The notes under the pieces: model-generated
Seen by the model: the letters and a program-made list of their open reading frames with translations, nothing else
Database searches by the model: none
What the model was told of the DNA's origin: nothing
Translations under genes and position numbers: made by a program
Shown here: piece by piece, positions 5,609 to 11,973 of the stretch
Layout: the number at the start of each line of letters is the position of its first letter
Position numbering within the stretch: position 1 is the first letter of the stretch
DNA from: Actinomycetes bacterium
GTDB lineage: Bacteria; Actinomycetota; Acidimicrobiia; Acidimicrobiales; Acidimicrobiaceae
Length of the DNA stretch: 11,973 bases
Direction: 5' to 3'
Assembly (NCBI GenBank): GCA_021823385.1
Contig: JAKAOC010000018.1
Span: 1 to 11,973 of the forward strand

Positions 5609-6877
5609 ATGTCTACGGTTATCCGCCGTCGCTGGTTCAGCGAGCACGCCGGTCCCTCCCGCAAGGACAACCGCGGGTGCGAGTACGAAGCCTACGTGCC
5701 GGACCCGCTGGTCGGACGTCGCTTTGTCATCGAGGGGGACGTCGCGGCCGACATCGCCGACGCCGAAGCTGCCATCACTCGCCTCAACGTCGAAGCAGCC
5801 AGCCTCGTCGACACCGAGTCACTTGCCCGCATCCTGCTCCGGGCGGAGTCCGTCGCCTCCTCTCGGATCGAAGGACTGGAGATCGGAGCACGAAGGCTGC
5901 TGAGAGCAGAAGCAGCCCGAGACCTTGGTGATGACTCGAGCGACGTCACGGCCGTTGAAGTCCTCGGGAACATCGATGCCATGGCGTACGCCATCGAGCA
6001 CGTCAGACCCGGCAACCAGATCACGACCGATCTCATCCTCGGCGTGCACCAGCGCCTCCTCGTCACCACGAGGCTTGCGTCCTACGGCGGGACGTTCCGC
6101 GAGCAGCAGAACTGGATCGGCGGAAGCGAATACAACCCCTGTGCGGCCGCTTTCGTCCCCCCACCGCCGGAGTACGTCGCCGACCTGGTCACAGACCTCG
6201 TCACCTTCTCCAACGACGACTCGCTGCCTGCTGTCGCCCAAGCAGCCATCGCGCACGCCCAATTCGAGACGATCCACCCCTTCGTGGACGGCAACGGGAG
6301 AACTGGGCGAGCCCTGATCCACCTGATCCTTCGTCGCCGAGGGTTGGCACCCCGAGTGCTGCCGCCGGTCTCGCTCATCTTGGCGACGTGGTCTAGGGAC
6401 TACATCGACGCACTCACTGCCTACCGCTACCGGGGACCGGTAACGTCGAGAAAGGCGAGCGACGGCGTCAACCTGTGGATCGGACGCTTCGCCACGGCGT
6501 GCACGAGAGCAGTCGAGGACGCCTCGTCATTCGAGCGGCGGGCACAGGCAATCGAGACGGAGTGGCGGGAACGTTTGGGGCGGGTCCGTGCCCGGTCGTC
6601 TGCCGACCTTCTTCTCCGGCTGCTGGTGGGCGCCCCCGTCATCTCGGTCAGCAGCGCGGCCAATTTCATCGGCAGGAGCTTCGTCCACACGAACGAGGCC
6701 GTGGCACGTCTCGTCGAAGTGGGAATCCTGAAACAGGTGACCGTCGGCCGCCGGAACCGAGCCTTCGAGGCGCCTGACATCATCGCCGCCTTCACGGATT
6801 TGGAGCGCCAGCTCGCAAGTCCCGAGGGCGGCACTCGTACGAGCGAGCCCGTGCGTCGTGTGCCGCGGCGGCAGTGA
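5609..6877 (+). CDS. Fic family protein (class II, self-inhibited AMP transferase)
   Basis: A complete 422-residue Fic protein. Fic enzymes transfer AMP (sometimes other phosphate-containing groups) from a nucleotide to a hydroxyl side chain of a target protein. The catalytic motif HPFVDGNGRTGR (223-234) is a perfect match, including the catalytic His and the anion-binding GNGR. The N-terminal inhibitory helix has SSRIEG (84-89), fitting [S/T]xxxE[G/N], which marks class II Fic proteins regulated in cis. The flap region (GGTFREQQNWIGG, about 160-172) and an N-terminal Fic_N-like domain (about 30-130) are present. Residues about 325-395 look like a winged helix (LVEVGILKQVTVGRRNRAFEAP), as in many Fic proteins of this length. 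The start at 5609 has AAGGAG 5 bases upstream. No separate antitoxin gene is adjacent, consistent with self-inhibition. Targets cannot be predicted. Confidence 0.95.
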   Translation: MSTVIRRRWFSEHAGPSRKDNRGCEYEAYVPDPLVGRRFVIEGDVAADIADAEAAITRLNVEAASLVDTESLARILLRAESVASSRIEGLEIGARRLLRAEAARDLGDDSSDVTAVEVLGNIDAMAYAIEHVRPGNQITTDLILGVHQRLLVTTRLASYGGTFREQQNWIGGSEYNPCAAAFVPPPPEYVADLVTDLVTFSNDDSLPAVAQAAIAHAQFETIHPFVDGNGRTGRALIHLILRRRGLAPRVLPPVSLILATWSRDYIDALTAYRYRGPVTSRKASDGVNLWIGRFATACTRAVEDASSFERRAQAIETEWRERLGRVRARSSADLLLRLLVGAPVISVSSAANFIGRSFVHTNEAVARLVEVGILKQVTVGRRNRAFEAPDIIAAFTDLERQLASPEGGTRTSEPVRRVPRRQ

Positions 6878-6882
6878 CCAAC

Positions 6883-6902
6883 TGTCAACAAGAATGTTGA
6901 CA
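6883..6902. repeat. Perfect 7-base inverted repeat after fic
   Basis: TGTCAAC (6883-6889) and GTTGACA (6896-6902) are separated by AAGAAT. It begins only 5 bases past the Fic stop codon. No T-run follows, so it resembles a dimeric-regulator operator or recombination site more than an intrinsic terminator. Its function is unknown. Confidence 0.55.
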
Positions 6903-6954
6903 ACGCGATCCACTTTGCCTCATATTGATCTACTCAAGGGGCGGTTTCAGCCGG

Positions 6955-7113
6955 TCAGCACAACGAACTTGGTGAGTTTGTCTTTCGGCATCATGCCGCC
7001 GGGGTTTCTCTGGGCCTTCCGTTCAGCCTGCTTGGCCGTGGCACCCGGAAGTTGTCGCAGCCAGTGCGGGAGAACTCTGCCACCTGGCCGTCGACGAGGA
7101 TGAGCCTGTTATT
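6955..7113 (-). pseudogene. Decayed coding fragment, unidentified
   Basis: Within the 278-base gap between the convergent Fic and MarR genes, the - strand reads like the frameshifted C-terminus of a protein. One frame gives NRLILVDGQVAEFSRTG (about 7111-7060). Another frame gives ATAKQAERKAQRNPGGMMPK followed by DKLTKFVVLTG and a TGA (7042-6955). The basic, lysine-rich tail and clean stop look coding, but I do not recognise the family, and no start or upstream domain remains. An ACGGC...GCCGT repeat followed by TTTTCTT lies at about 7124-7155 and may be a weak terminator. Confidence 0.3.
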
Positions 7114-7155
7114 TCATTTCCCCTGACGGCCAGCAGCAGAGGAGCCGTTTTCTTC

Positions 7156-7620
7156 CTACGGTAACTTTTGCGCGCCCAGCCTCAGCCGTATCCGGTCAAG
7201 GAGCATGTCCAGCTGCCCGAGGTCGTCTCGGTTGAAGCCGGCAAAGACATTCTGCAAGTTGTCGACGTGTACCTTGAGTGCCTCTTGGAGCTTCTCTCGC
7301 CCTTCGGGGGTGATGGCCGCGTAGGAAACCCGCCGGTCCGTGGCGCAGGGGACGCGTCGGAGGTAGCCGGCGCCGACTATGCGGTCGACGAGGCGGGTCA
7401 CGCCACCGCTGGTAAGCACGATCTGCTCGGCGAGTGCTCCCATACTCATCTGTCCATCAGGTGCCCGCGAGACTCGCAGCAGCACCTCGAACCACGAGTG
7501 TCCGATGCCGCATAGCTGCTCCAGGGACCGGCCGAGCTGGCGGTCCAAGGCGCTGCTTACCTCCATCAAGCGCCCGACGGTGGTCACTAGGTCATCGCCT
7601 GACGATTCGCTCACTTCCAT
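7156..7620 (-). CDS. MarR family transcriptional regulator
   Basis: A 154-residue winged-helix repressor of the MarR family, which as a dimer binds palindromic operators and is released by small phenolic or other ligands or by oxidants. Visible are the recognition-helix region LAEQIVLTSGGVTRLVDRI (63-81) and the wing CATDRRVSYAAITPEGREKL (92-111), containing the family signature D.R...v.lT..G. The flanking N- and C-terminal helices form the dimer interface. The frame is open further back to an ATG at 7680. That start would lie inside the operator/promoter region, and residues before MEVSESSGDD do not look like the family, so I choose 7620. TTGCAT and TATGGT (16-base spacing) could be its promoter. 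It is divergent from the oxidoreductase-MFS-lipocalin-SDR genes and most likely represses them and itself. Two cysteines (C37, C92) are present; a redox role is only a possibility. Confidence 0.9.
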   Translation of the reverse strand: MEVSESSGDDLVTTVGRLMEVSSALDRQLGRSLEQLCGIGHSWFEVLLRVSRAPDGQMSMGALAEQIVLTSGGVTRLVDRIVGAGYLRRVPCATDRRVSYAAITPEGREKLQEALKVHVDNLQNVFAGFNRDDLGQLDMLLDRIRLRLGAQKLP

Positions 7621-7644
7621 GCCAGATATCTTACCATACAGAGG

Positions 7645-7673
7645 TTGACAAGTCATGCAAGTGGGGCTATTAT
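7645..7673 (+). promoter_or_regulatory. Near-consensus promoter of the oxidoreductase operon
   Basis: TTGACA (7645-7650) and TATTAT (7668-7673) are separated by exactly 17 bases, a near-perfect housekeeping-sigma promoter pointing right. Transcription should begin near 7680, about 37 bases before the oxidoreductase ATG. Such a strong promoter fits control by a repressor. Confidence 0.8.
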
Positions 7674-7703
7674 CTGTCATATCAACTTATGACGAGACAG
7701 ATA
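7671..7703. promoter_or_regulatory. Nested inverted repeats, candidate MarR operator
   Basis: TATCTGTC (7671-7678) and GACAGATA (7696-7703) form a perfect 8-base inverted repeat with a 17-base spacer. Nested inside is GTCATA (7676-7681) with TATGAC (7688-7693), an 18-base imperfect palindrome of the size MarR dimers bind. Both overlap the end of the -10 box and the expected transcription start of the rightward promoter, so binding would block transcription. Confidence 0.65.
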
Positions 7704-7716
7704 GATGGGAGTCCAA

Positions 7717-8355
7717 ATGAAGATCGCCATATTGGGGGCAGGCAATGTCGGTGGGGCACTGGCCAGGGCCGCAGCAGCCGCCGGCCACCAGGTCACCATG
7801 TCGGCCATTGACCGGGAAGAGGCATTGAAGGCGGCGCGTGAGGCCGGCGTGAAGGCCGCCACGTCGAACGTCGAGGCGGCCAGCGGTGCTGAAATCGTGC
7901 TTTTCGCTGTTCCCTATCCTGCTGTGACGGCTATCGCCGACGAACTCGGCAACTCGGTGACCGGCAAAGTTGTCGTGGACGCGACGAATCCGTTGAACGA
8001 AACGGCGAGCGATCTGCTGACCAGCGGTGTGTCCGGCGCCGAGGAACTGCAGGCGAAGCTACCCGGGACGGTGGTTGTAAAAGCCTTCAACACCATCTTT
8101 GCCGGGCGCCACTCGCGTCGCACCGAAGATGGCACCCCGCTGGACGCGTTTATCGCCGCCGACGATCCTGCCGCCAAGGCAAAGGTAGGTGATTTCGCTC
8201 GCTCGTTGGGCTACCGGGTGGTCGATGCCGGCGGACTACGGATGGCCCGGTCGTTGGAGGAGATGGCACTGTTGAACATCGCACTCAACGTTCGTGACGG
8301 CCTGCCGTGGCAGAGCGCATGGAAGCTCCTTGGGCCGATCGGAGAGACGCTATGA
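7717..8355 (+). CDS. COG2085 NAD(P)-binding oxidoreductase (F420-dependent NADP reductase-like)
   Basis: A 212-residue Rossmann-fold protein of the COG2085 / F420-dependent NADP oxidoreductase family. These enzymes transfer hydride between NADP(H) and deazaflavin F420 or other acceptors. The N-terminal MKIAILGAGNVGGALARA carries the GxGxxG nucleotide-binding loop (7-12). Further family landmarks are VLFAVPYPAV (61-70), VVVDATNPL (85-93) and VVKAFNTIFA (120-129), plus a C-terminal helix region. An upstream in-frame ATG at 7705 would add MGVQ, but GGGAG at 7707-7711 sits 5 bases before the ATG at 7717 and favours that start. It is the first gene of the operon and overlaps the MFS gene by ATGA. 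True F420 use is not provable from sequence; many relatives are called simply NADPH-dependent reductases. Confidence 0.85.
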   Translation: MKIAILGAGNVGGALARAAAAAGHQVTMSAIDREEALKAAREAGVKAATSNVEAASGAEIVLFAVPYPAVTAIADELGNSVTGKVVVDATNPLNETASDLLTSGVSGAEELQAKLPGTVVVKAFNTIFAGRHSRRTEDGTPLDAFIAADDPAAKAKVGDFARSLGYRVVDAGGLRMARSLEEMALLNIALNVRDGLPWQSAWKLLGPIGETL

Positions 8356-9605
8356 GCACGCCCCTCGGCGCCGACCACGGGTTGTCAGGTCCCTCCGGCG
8401 TGGTTGGGAAGCTTGCGGAACCTGGGCGGCGGGCGTTTTGGTGGGTGGCGTTGGCCCTCGCGGTCACGTTCATGGGACCGAACCTTCCGACCCCCTTGTA
8501 TGTGCGTTACCAGCACCAGTGGGGCTTCTCGGCAGGAATGCTCACCCTGATCTTCGCCGTTTACGCCGTCGCGCTGCTGGCGGCACTGATGTTCTTCGGC
8601 GCTGCGTCGGATGCGGCCGGCCGTCGCGCCATCATGGCTACGGCGATCGTGCTGGGTGCAATCAGCAGCGTCGTGTTCATCTTGGCGACTGACGTAGCGA
8701 TGCTCTTCGTCGCCCGCGCACTGTCGGGCCTGTCTGCGGGTATCGTCACCGGCGCTGCCGCTGCGGCTCTGTCGGAGCTCGCCCCACCGCGGTTGAGCAG
8801 TCGCGTCCGGGTGGTAACCACCTTGGCGACCATGGGTGGGCTCGCGCTGGCTCCGTTGTTGAGCGGGATTCTGTCGCAGTACGCCTTCGGGCCCACGAAG
8901 CTCGTTTACGTGGTCTACATCGGACTCCTGATTGTCGCCGCCTGGGGTGTCCACCTTGCTCCTGAGACGGTGGGCTCCCGACATCGACCATCAGTTCGCT
9001 TCGCCGGCCTCGGGGTGCCCGCTGCGCTGCGGAAGGACCTGATCTCGGCGGGTGTGGCCGCCTTCTGTTCGTTCACTCTGCTCGGCCTCTTCGCAGCATT
9101 GGCCCCGTCGTTTCTAATAGGAACCTTGCATCAGACGAACGCGGCGGTGGCAGGCGTGGTCGTGTTCCTAATCTTCACGGTCGCCTGTCTGGCCGAGGTT
9201 TTGTTCCGGGGTCTGGCGCACCGGGTCTCCGTGGTCGCCGGATTCGTTACCTTGGTAGCCGGACTTTGGGTCATAGTCGCGGGTCTGTCCGCGGCTTCCC
9301 TGGCGGTATTCATTGCCGGGACGGTCATCGGCGGTTTCGGTGTCGGACTCGTATACGGTGCAAGCCTCGCTTCGACCAGCCAGCTGGCGCCGCCTGAACA
9401 CCGCAGCCAGGTCATCTCGACGTACTTCGTGGCCGCCAATCTTGGCCTGATAATCCCGGTGATCGGCGTGGGAGTGGCCTCTCAGCACATCGGCAACCTC
9501 GACGCCACGCTCATCTGCGCCGTGGCCATTACCGCCCTGGTCGTCTTGGCTCTGGTCAATATCGCCCGCTCGCCTAGACCCCATCCGATTGTCGACACTC
9601 AATAA
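8352..9605 (+). CDS. MFS transporter
   Basis: A 417-residue inner-membrane transporter of the major facilitator superfamily with about 12 hydrophobic segments (roughly residues 30-45, 62-82, 94-112, 117-141, 155-175, 185-203, 231-252, 265-283, 293-312, 317-340, 355-375 and 386-405). The loop after the second segment has GAASDAAGRRA (83-93), the MFS motif A (GxxxDxxGRR). The ATG at 8352 overlaps the upstream TGA as ATGA, indicating translational coupling; an upstream in-frame start at 8307 would lie inside the previous gene and is rejected. The pattern resembles drug/metabolite efflux members. Together with a MarR repressor this suggests export of the inducing compound or of a product, but the substrate is unknown and uptake is not excluded. 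Confidence 0.93.
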   Translation: MSTPLGADHGLSGPSGVVGKLAEPGRRAFWWVALALAVTFMGPNLPTPLYVRYQHQWGFSAGMLTLIFAVYAVALLAALMFFGAASDAAGRRAIMATAIVLGAISSVVFILATDVAMLFVARALSGLSAGIVTGAAAAALSELAPPRLSSRVRVVTTLATMGGLALAPLLSGILSQYAFGPTKLVYVVYIGLLIVAAWGVHLAPETVGSRHRPSVRFAGLGVPAALRKDLISAGVAAFCSFTLLGLFAALAPSFLIGTLHQTNAAVAGVVVFLIFTVACLAEVLFRGLAHRVSVVAGFVTLVAGLWVIVAGLSAASLAVFIAGTVIGGFGVGLVYGASLASTSQLAPPEHRSQVISTYFVAANLGLIIPVIGVGVASQHIGNLDATLICAVAITALVVLALVNIARSPRPHPIVDTQ

Positions 9606-9640
9606 CCGCGTCAGCGGTCCCTGGAAAATTGGAGAAATTG

Positions 9641-10096
9641 ATGACTGAAAGTTTACGGAATAGGCTGATCGGCGCCTGGAAGCTCGTCTCCTACCAGGAG
9701 ATCCCGGTGGACGGGTCGGACCCTTTCGAGCCGCTGGGACACGAGCCCAAGGGGATCATCATGTACACCCCGGACGGGTACATGTCCGCCCAGCTGTCGA
9801 AGCCCGACCGGCCGAACTTCGCCTCGGGCGACTGGTTCGCAGGAACCCCCGAGGAGTACCAGCAGGAGGGGACCTCCTACATCGCCTACTCGGGTCCGTT
9901 CCACGTTGACGAAGAGACCCAGACCCTCACTCATTCCATGTTCGTATCGCTGTTCCCCGACTGGACCGGCCAAACCCAACCGCGCCGAGTGAAACTCGAC
10001 GGTGACACGTTGCACTTGGGAACCGTGGCGCCGATCCAATCGAGCGGGCAGACCGTCAACTCTGTCTTGACGTGGCGCCGCGCCGAGGCGAACTGA
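9641..10096 (+). CDS. Lipocalin-like domain protein
   Basis: A 151-residue protein matching the lipocalin-like (PF13924-type) family, small beta-barrels thought to bind hydrophobic ligands. The N-terminal LIGAWKLVSYQ (9-19) holds the typical G.W.LvS, followed by GIIMYTPDGYMSAQL (38-52), a strand pair diagnostic of the family. The barrel strands YIAYSGPFHVD (80-90), THSMFVSLFPDW (97-108) and the terminal SVLTWRR (141-147) follow. There is no signal peptide, so it is cytoplasmic. The ATG at 9641 has GGAG at 9631-9634, 6 bases upstream; a TTG at 9629 is open but lacks this support. It lies 35 bases after the MFS gene in the same direction. Similar proteins often accompany SDR and oxidoreductase genes in polyketide or aromatic/terpenoid metabolism, where ligand binding or a hydratase/cyclase role has been suggested. 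The specific function is unknown. Confidence 0.85.
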   Translation: MTESLRNRLIGAWKLVSYQEIPVDGSDPFEPLGHEPKGIIMYTPDGYMSAQLSKPDRPNFASGDWFAGTPEEYQQEGTSYIAYSGPFHVDEETQTLTHSMFVSLFPDWTGQTQPRRVKLDGDTLHLGTVAPIQSSGQTVNSVLTWRRAEAN

Positions 10097-10187
10097 CCGA
10101 ACAGCTTGGACCAAATCGGTGGCCTCGAGATTACATGACGAGTGCCAAGTTCAATGATGAGAAGATAGGCAAGAGGAGACGATAGAA

Positions 10188-10955
10188 ATGAACAACGAGA
10201 GACGCGTCGTCGTGACCGCTGCCGCAAGCGGCATCGGTCTTGCAGTGGCGAAGGCATTCGCCGCCAACGGCGACCGGGTGCACATTTGCGACATCAACGA
10301 GAAGGCTTTGCAGGAGGCTACGGCAGGCAACCCGTCGATCACGGCGACCGTCTGTGACGTGTCGGACCGATCTTCGATCGAGGCGTTCGTGAAGGGCGCT
10401 GCCGCAGCGCTCGGCGGTATTGATGTGCTGGTGAACAACGCCGGGATTTCCGGGCCCACCTCCCCGGTGGAGGAGATGGACCCCGACCAGTGGGAGGCGG
10501 TTCTCGGCGTCAATCTGACCGGCACGTTCAATGTCACGAGACTGGCGATCCCGCATTTGAGAAGGTCCGACGCCGGGGTCGTCATCATCATGAGCTCACT
10601 CGGTGGACGTTTCGCTTACCCGGACCGAAGCCCCTACGCCGTTACCAAGCGCGGGCTGATCGCTCTTACCGAGACCTTGGCCGCCGAGCTCGGTGACGCC
10701 GGAGTCCGCGTCAACGCAATCGCCCCCGGAGCAGTGGAGGGTGACCGAATCCGCCGTGTTCTGCAAGGCCGCGCGGATGCCAGCGGACGCAGCCTCGACG
10801 AAGTCACCGCCGATGCCCTGAGTCTGCAATCCATCAAACGCTTCGTCGATCCCAACGATATTGCTGCATTGGCGCTGTTCCTCGCCTCTGACAGGGCGAA
10901 GTCGATCACCGGGCAGACGATAGCTATCGACGGGGGATCCAAGGCGGCGGTGTAG
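10188..10955 (+). CDS. SDR family NAD(P)-dependent oxidoreductase
   Basis: A 255-residue classical short-chain dehydrogenase/reductase. The cofactor loop is TAAASGIG (10-17), a variant of TGxxxGIG with Ala in place of the first Gly. D35 at the end of the second strand suggests NAD(H) preference. NNAG (83-86), N109, catalytic S137, Y150 and K154 (YAVTK) and the C-terminal GQTIAIDGG (242-250) are all present, so the enzyme looks active. The substrate is probably an alcohol/ketone of the pathway this operon serves. The ATG at 10188 has GAGGAG 9 bases upstream. A 91-base gap separates it from the lipocalin-like gene, with no clear terminator or promoter, so it probably belongs to the same transcript. 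A pseudogene of another dehydrogenase follows immediately. Confidence 0.95.
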   Translation: MNNERRVVVTAAASGIGLAVAKAFAANGDRVHICDINEKALQEATAGNPSITATVCDVSDRSSIEAFVKGAAAALGGIDVLVNNAGISGPTSPVEEMDPDQWEAVLGVNLTGTFNVTRLAIPHLRRSDAGVVIIMSSLGGRFAYPDRSPYAVTKRGLIALTETLAAELGDAGVRVNAIAPGAVEGDRIRRVLQGRADASGRSLDEVTADALSLQSIKRFVDPNDIAALALFLASDRAKSITGQTIAIDGGSKAAV

Positions 10956-11006
10956 GGCAGCGAGGCTTTACCGAAAGCGCGCCGCCCATCGAGAGTCGTT
11001 TCGCGT

Positions 11007-11293
11007 CCCGTTTTGATCGTCGGAGTGGCCGAGGGGTTGAAGCTGGGCTAGCACTACAATCTGCCCGAGCAGGAGATCCTGAACCTCTTGTAGCTCAGCA
11101 CCGGCGACAGCTGGGTCGTACACAACTGGTCCTAAGTCGAGAACTGGACGGCGGAGACTGCCCTGGCTGTGCTGCTCAAAGACTTGAAGTCTGCCTTCCT
11201 CGAAGGTGTCGAGTACAACGTGGCCCTGCCGTTCAACGCGCTGGCCGCCACGCAGCTCTTCGATCCCCTGGGGAAGGAGAATCCCGGAGCGCA
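11007..11293 (+). pseudogene. 3-hydroxyisobutyrate dehydrogenase-like gene, C-terminal remnant with three stops
   Basis: In one + strand frame the sequence reads like the C-terminal helical domain of the 3-hydroxyisobutyrate/6-phosphogluconate dehydrogenase family. GVAEGLKLG and HYNLPEQEILNLL are followed by LSTGDSWVVHNWS. The typical TALAVLLKDLKSAFLEGVEY segment and ALPFNALAATQLFDPLGKE then follow. Three in-frame stops interrupt it: TAG at 11049, TAG at 11091 and TAA at 11133, spaced exactly 42 bases apart. The N-terminal NAD-binding Rossmann domain is missing and the C-terminus fades after about 11293. It follows the SDR gene in the same direction and may once have been the last gene of the operon. 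Confidence 0.7.
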
Positions 11294-11336
11294 CCGAGCC
11301 GAACCGGTATGCGGGTCGGCTGTGGTTACGTCCCGC

Positions 11337-11973
11337 TCAGGCGAGACGCGCCCCCCAGACCGTGGAAACACTCTGACCGGGTTCCAACCTGGTTAGCCCG
11401 TCGCCACTGGCGAAGGCGTTGGGCGGACACGTCATCGGCTCGGCGGCGAGGCCCTTCCGTCGTCGTTCGGGTGCGAGGGTGTCGCCGGTATAGAGCTGGA
11501 TGATCGGGTAGCTCCGGTCAACCCAGAGCGCTGCTTGTTTGCCGTCGGTTCCCAAGAGGCGAACCCAGGCTCGGCCATTCGCGTCGCGGACGAGGTCGGT
11601 GATGCCGGTGTCCAGCTTCGTAGCACCGAGGAGGCGTGGCTCACAAAAGTCGTAGGAGGTGCGATCGACGGCTTCGGTGCCGATCGGCAGCTGGTGTTCG
11701 TCGTCGGTTACGATGCGAGCGCCGGCTTCGAGCTGCAGCGTGCACTGGTCGATCAGACCGGTCCCCGGGGACAAGTAAGGGTGCTGGCCCGCGCCATAGG
11801 GACAGGGCCGAACCCCGGCGTTCGTGGCGGTCGTGGTCACCGTCAGCCCGTCGCCGCCGAGGGCATAATCCACCTCGACGTCCAAGAGGAACGGATAGCC
11901 CTGCATCGGATGCAGGCGGATCCCCATCGTCACCGCTGTCGGAGAGGAGCGCATGACCCGCCACGCGCTCCAG
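11337..11973 (-). CDS. Aldose 1-epimerase (galactose mutarotase) family protein, partial
   Basis: The C-terminal ~210 residues of an aldose 1-epimerase, which interconverts alpha and beta anomers of hexoses. Family landmarks are GIRLHPMQGYPFLLDVEVDY, GLTVTTTATNAGVRPCPYG, the catalytic-His strand GQHPYL, VRLLGTDGKQAALWVD, the segment around the catalytic Glu LAAEPMTCPPNAF, and the end motif RLEPGQSVSTVWG. The frame stays open past the ATG at 11954 to the window edge and reads WSAWRV there, as expected just after the family's HGLxRW segment. The gene therefore continues beyond 11973 and the 11954 ATG is internal. The stop is at 11337-11339. It is convergent with the pseudogene and unrelated to the MarR-controlled operon. 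Confidence 0.9.
   Translation of the reverse strand, partial: WSAWRVMRSSPTAVTMGIRLHPMQGYPFLLDVEVDYALGGDGLTVTTTATNAGVRPCPYGAGQHPYLSPGTGLIDQCTLQLEAGARIVTDDEHQLPIGTEAVDRTSYDFCEPRLLGATKLDTGITDLVRDANGRAWVRLLGTDGKQAALWVDRSYPIIQLYTGDTLAPERRRKGLAAEPMTCPPNAFASGDGLTRLEPGQSVSTVWGARLA

Noticed and set aside
6883..6902. An intrinsic terminator for fic
   Set aside because: The stem is A/T-rich with only 7 pairs and no T-run follows it.
8385..8984. A 199-codon open frame on the - strand
   Set aside because: It is antisense to the MFS transporter, with a polar low-complexity translation typical of an antisense high-GC shadow.
11040..11140. Stop-codon readthrough or an alternative code in the dehydrogenase remnant
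   Set aside because: Stops are both TAG and TAA, neighbouring genes end normally on TAG and TGA, and the N-terminal domain is missing, so simple decay is the better explanation.
11641..11964. A 107-codon - strand frame starting MAGHALLSDSG
   Set aside because: It is a shadow of the aldose 1-epimerase, which is intact in the neighbouring frame.
1..11973. CRISPR array, tRNA or rRNA genes
   Set aside because: No regularly spaced repeats and no cloverleaf or rRNA-like sequence were seen on reading both strands; weak or degenerate RNA genes cannot be excluded by eye.

Overview
The window reads as a high-GC Gram-positive chromosome, most likely an actinobacterium. The grounds are GC-rich coding sequence, GTG/ATG starts with 4-base GTGA and ATGA gene overlaps, a WYL domain, and a COG2085 (F420-dependent NADP reductase-like) gene. 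This is inference from style; no rRNA, tRNA or taxonomic marker is present.

Left part (1-1050): a mobile-element graveyard. Two different IS21-family IstB ATPase remnants lie tail to tail: the last ~37 residues of one on the + strand (to 200), and the C-terminal two thirds of another on the - strand (552-926). The second breaks exactly at a frameshifted tail of a small excisionase-like (MerR-type HTH) gene.

Centre (1050-6900): an accessory/defence cluster. On the - strand is an AbiE-type pair, AbiEi (DNA-binding antitoxin) and AbiEii (nucleotidyltransferase toxin), joined by a GTGA overlap. The AbiEii protein carries an extra C-terminal WYL-like domain. A lower-GC intergenic region separates it from a + strand tyrosine recombinase truncated before its HxxR and Tyr boxes, and a DUF3800 protein. 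A second excisionase-like gene, nearly identical to the 926-1018 fragment and also altered by indels, follows. Next comes a complete Fic AMP-transferase with an N-terminal class II inhibitory motif. The two excisionase copies are direct repeats about 4.5 kb apart that bracket the AbiE/integrase/DUF3800 block.

Right part (6900-11973): after a perfect inverted repeat and a decayed coding fragment comes a regulated metabolic/efflux module. A MarR repressor (- strand) is divergent from an apparent operon: COG2085 oxidoreductase, MFS transporter (ATGA overlap), lipocalin-like protein and SDR oxidoreductase. The intergenic region has a near-consensus promoter (TTGACA, 17 bases, TATTAT) and nested inverted repeats at the expected start of transcription, so repression by the MarR protein is likely. 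The operon is followed by a pseudogene of a 3-hydroxyisobutyrate-dehydrogenase-like protein with three in-frame stops, and the window ends inside an aldose 1-epimerase on the - strand.

The most unusual points are the AbiEii-WYL fusion, the duplicated and frame-shifted excisionase copies flanking the defence block, and the MarR-controlled oxidoreductase/MFS/lipocalin/SDR module.
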